A stretch of DNA of 50,157 nucleotides from Paenibacillus hunanensis. GTDB taxonomy: Bacteria; Bacillota; Bacilli; Paenibacillales; Paenibacillaceae. The position numbers and the translations under genes were made by a program. The stretch lies in contig NZ_BMMB01000017.1 of the NCBI RefSeq assembly GCF_014645615.1, positions 1 through 50,157 on the forward strand. Direction: 5' to 3'. Of the stretch, positions 47,790-50,157 are shown piece after piece (positions within the stretch are counted from its first letter, which is position 1; each line of letters opens with the position of its first letter). The notes below the pieces were generated by a model. The model was not told the DNA's origin, ran no database searches, and saw only the letters and a program-made list of their open reading frames with translations.

Positions 47790-49247
47790 TTACAGAGAAT
47801 AGTTAGGCGCTTCTTTTGTAATCTGAATATCATGTGGATGGCTCTCACGCAGACCCGCACCTGTGATACGGATGAATTGTGTATCATTACGCAGCTCTTC
47901 CAGACTTCCAGTGCCACAATACCCCATACCTGAACGCAGACCACCGATCAACTGGTGTACCGTTTCCGACAAAGGACCTTTGTAAGCTACACGGCCTTCG
48001 ATACCTTCTGGGACGAGCTTTTTATCATCATCCTGGAAGTAACGATCCTTACTACCCTGTTTCATCGCAGCCATGGAACCCATACCACGATATACTTTGA
48101 AACGACGACCTTGATAGATCTCCGATTCGCCCGGGCTTTCTTCTGTACCGGCAAACATACTACCCAGCATAACTGCGGATGCGCCAGCAGCCAGTGCCTT
48201 TGTAATTTCGCCAGAGTACTTGATACCCCCGTCAGCGATAATTGGTATGCCGTATTCACGTGCAACTGTCGCACAATCATAGATCGCTGTAATCTGAGGT
48301 ACACCGATACCAGCGATAACGCGTGTTGTACAGATCGAGCCTGGACCGATACCAACCTTAACTACAGATGCACCTGCTTGGATCAGATCACGAGTCGCTT
48401 CACCTGTAGCTACGTTACCTGCAACGATAGTGAGTTCAGGGAACATGCTACGCAGCTTACGTACTGCATCCAAAATGTTAATATGGTGTCCATGTGCAGA
48501 GTCAACAACGATCAGATCCACACCAGCATTAACCAGTGCTTCCGCACGTGCAAAAGCATCATTCGATACACCAATCGCTGCACCTACGAGCAAACGACCC
48601 TGTGCATCCTTCGCTGCATTCGGGAACTGAATTGCTTTCTCAATATCCTTAATTGTGATCAAGCCTTTGAGGATGTTGTTCTCGTCTACCAGTGGTAGCT
48701 TTTCAATTTTATGCTTTTGTAGCAAAACCTCAGCCTCTTGCAGTGTTGTACCAACAGAAGCAGTTACCAGGTTTTCGCTAGTCATCACGTCACTGATTGG
48801 GATATTAAAGTCATGGATGAAACGCAGGTCACGGTTCGTAATGATACCAACCAGCTTATGATCCGCATCTACGATCGGTACGCCAGAGATGCGATACTTT
48901 GCCATTACCGCTTCTGCATCGGATACCATTTTATCAGGAGTAAGGGAGAATGGGTTGGTGATAACACCACTTTCGGAGCGTTTTACACGATCTACTTCCT
49001 CTGCTTGCTGTTCCATCGACATATTTTTGTGGATGATGCCGATACCGCCTTCACGTGCCATTGCAATTGCCATTGCAGCTTCAGTAACAGTATCCATACC
49101 CGCACTGATCAGAGGTACATTCAGTTTAACGGACGAGCTGAGTACAGTAGAAACATTAACTTCCTTCGGCAATACTTCCGACTTACGTGGAACCAACAGC
49201 ACGTCATCAAATGTTAGTCCCTCTTTACCAAACTTTGTTTCCCACAC
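47790..49247 (-). CDS. guaB: Inosine-5'-monophosphate dehydrogenase
   Basis: The NAD-dependent enzyme oxidises IMP to XMP, the branch-point step to GTP. The (beta/alpha)8 catalytic domain has the nucleophile C306 in GPGSICTTR, the flap, and the ADGGIKYSGEI loop. Two CBS domains (about 93-205) are inserted and bind adenine nucleotides. The start is GTG, nine bases after GGGAGG, giving 485 residues; the N terminus MWETKFGKEGLTFDDVLLVP is canonical. A strong promoter and a leader of about 215 nt lie upstream. Confidence 0.97.
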   Translation of the reverse strand: MWETKFGKEGLTFDDVLLVPRKSEVLPKEVNVSTVLSSSVKLNVPLISAGMDTVTEAAMAIAMAREGGIGIIHKNMSMEQQAEEVDRVKRSESGVITNPFSLTPDKMVSDAEAVMAKYRISGVPIVDADHKLVGIITNRDLRFIHDFNIPISDVMTSENLVTASVGTTLQEAEVLLQKHKIEKLPLVDENNILKGLITIKDIEKAIQFPNAAKDAQGRLLVGAAIGVSNDAFARAEALVNAGVDLIVVDSAHGHHINILDAVRKLRSMFPELTIVAGNVATGEATRDLIQAGASVVKVGIGPGSICTTRVIAGIGVPQITAIYDCATVAREYGIPIIADGGIKYSGEITKALAAGASAVMLGSMFAGTEESPGESEIYQGRRFKVYRGMGSMAAMKQGSKDRYFQDDDKKLVPEGIEGRVAYKGPLSETVHQLIGGLRSGMGYCGTGSLEELRNDTQFIRITGAGLRESHPHDIQITKEAPNYSL

Positions 49248-49470
49248 GAGGATATTCCTCCCTTTTCTTCTTTTGATATGAGGCTTATAAATAAATCCGT
49301 TTTAATCCGCTGTCACAGCCGGAAAAAAATCAAAGAATAGGTTCCGATCATTTCCAGTGCTCAGGGCACCGTCTCAAAGGGAATATTCATAAGCTTTTAA
49401 GCCTGATTTAAAGCCTTTATGATCAAGAAATACATTCTTGAAAATAAGTTTCTGAAAATATATTATTGCA

Positions 49471-49499
49471 ATCTTAGCAAAGGGGTTATGGGCTGTCAA
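49471..49499 (-). promoter_or_regulatory. guaB promoter (sigma-A)
   Basis: On the minus strand there is a perfect TTGACA (49499-49494), a 17-bp spacer and TAAGAT (49476-49471). The leader it makes has small hairpins (TCAAGAA/TTCTTGA, GTGC/GCAC, GCTG/CAGC) but no purine riboswitch core. Confidence 0.85.
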
Positions 49500-50157
49500 G
49501 AACGTTACAGCATAATCACATAAATGAACTTTGAACAATCCAATTTGGCTTTTCAGGGAACACGAATGTCCTCTCATCATGGACAAAATAATAATATTGT
49601 ATATGATTTCCAAGTTGGATGTCTCTAAGCGCTATATTAAAAGACTAAGTATGCTTCACTAAATCCCTACATAAAATTCCAAACTAACCATCCGAATCGA
49701 AACCCAAATCCTGCATGCCTAATATCAAAAGCCTTTCGTACTCGACTGCTTTCGTGCTCGCCTGAATAAAATGATCTAATCATAGCTCATACAATTAATA
49801 TAATCACTTCTAGACTATCTGCTTCTAGTTAATAGCTACAAAACTCCAAATAGCAATTGTATAATACGTATCCCTCTTTCTTTCGAGCCCCTCTGCAACA
49901 TCGTTCTTCAATACCTCTCTGCAACACCTTCTACTGCTACATCCAAAATTGGAACAACAAGAGTACGCTTAAAAGTTAAAAAACCTGAAACAAAGCCAGA
50001 AAAGAGAAAACACTAAGTGGCAATTGCATAATACATATCGAGAACAACAGAAAGCAGAACAAGAAGAATACAAAGAAAGTGAATAACAAAAGCAGCTAAT
50101 AGAGGTAGTAAATAGAACAAAATAGAATGAAAAATAGACTATACGAAGAAGATCAAA
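49500..50157. other. Non-coding region upstream of guaB to the window edge
   Basis: No supported gene. A 20-bp motif recurs imperfectly (GCAATTGTATAATACGTATC near 49854 and GCAATTGCATAATACATATC near 50019). A short CCYCTCTGCAACA sequence occurs twice (near 49888 and 49916). From about 49980 to the end the plus strand is very rich in A and G. Some relatives have an rRNA operon and yaaC between gyrA and guaB; nothing of either is seen yet. Confidence 0.5.

Noticed and set aside
49374..49613. 79-codon minus-strand frame upstream of guaB
   Set aside because: It contains the guaB promoter and leader and has no Shine-Dalgarno sequence.

Overview
The window looks like a chromosomal segment from a spore-forming, motile Firmicute, most probably Paenibacillus or a close relative. 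The reasons are the 16S rRNA 5' end, a Bacillus-type 270-nt SRP RNA, Spo0F, the RNA polymerase delta subunit, YwhD, a ydaO-type c-di-AMP riboswitch ahead of an NlpC/P60 protein, a CTP-controlled pyrG leader, and an enormous SLH-anchored repeat protein. There is no insertion sequence, prophage or CRISPR array. Nearly all housekeeping genes lie on the minus strand and read toward the rRNA operon at the left edge.

Layout, left to right. 1-450: 5' end of a 16S gene (minus) with boxA and two tandem promoters. 817-4374: recR, yaaK, dnaX and the SRP RNA gene, the usual origin-proximal set; yaaL and bofA are missing from their usual place. 4633-15743: rho, murA, fba, spo0F, pyrG, rpoE, argS, a DUF1934 gene and speE, a block that in Bacillus subtilis lies several hundred kb away on the other side of the origin. 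15882-33018: mpg, an MHYT-GGDEF-EAL cyclic-di-GMP enzyme, an 8.7-kb gene for a 2894-residue surface protein with about 28 Ig-like repeats and three SLH domains, a three-gene operon (KaiC-like ATPase, small winged-helix protein, GAF/LuxR regulator), and ywhD. 33868-39150 (mostly plus strand): riboswitch plus NlpC/P60 hydrolase, an acetyltransferase, motAB behind a sigma-D-like promoter, a cluster of DnaA boxes, tadA and a second acetyltransferase. 39512-49247 (minus): lipoprotein, YitT transporter, tRNA-Ser, serS, pdxT, pdxS, dacA, guaB, again origin-proximal. 49500-50157 is non-coding.

The conserved origin-proximal order (guaB-dacA-pdxST-serS-tRNA-Ser ... tadA-ffs-dnaX-yaaK-recR-rrn) is therefore split by about 35 kb, and tadA is inverted. 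A simple reading is that the ywhD-to-rho block was brought in and a segment between about 4.4 and 39.3 kb was inverted.

Functionally the housekeeping genes cover replication and repair (dnaX, recR, mpg), transcription (rho, rpoE), translation (argS, serS, tRNA-Ser, tadA, ffs), wall synthesis (murA, dacA), nucleotides (pyrG, guaB), vitamin B6 (pdxST), glycolysis (fba) and the sporulation phosphorelay (spo0F). The middle holds genes plausibly linked to switching between motile and attached states: motAB, a cyclic-di-GMP enzyme, a giant adhesin-like S-layer protein and the KaiC/LuxR regulatory trio. The features of most interest are the KaiC trio next to the giant surface gene, the DnaA-box cluster before tadA, and a structured serS leader that is not a T-box.
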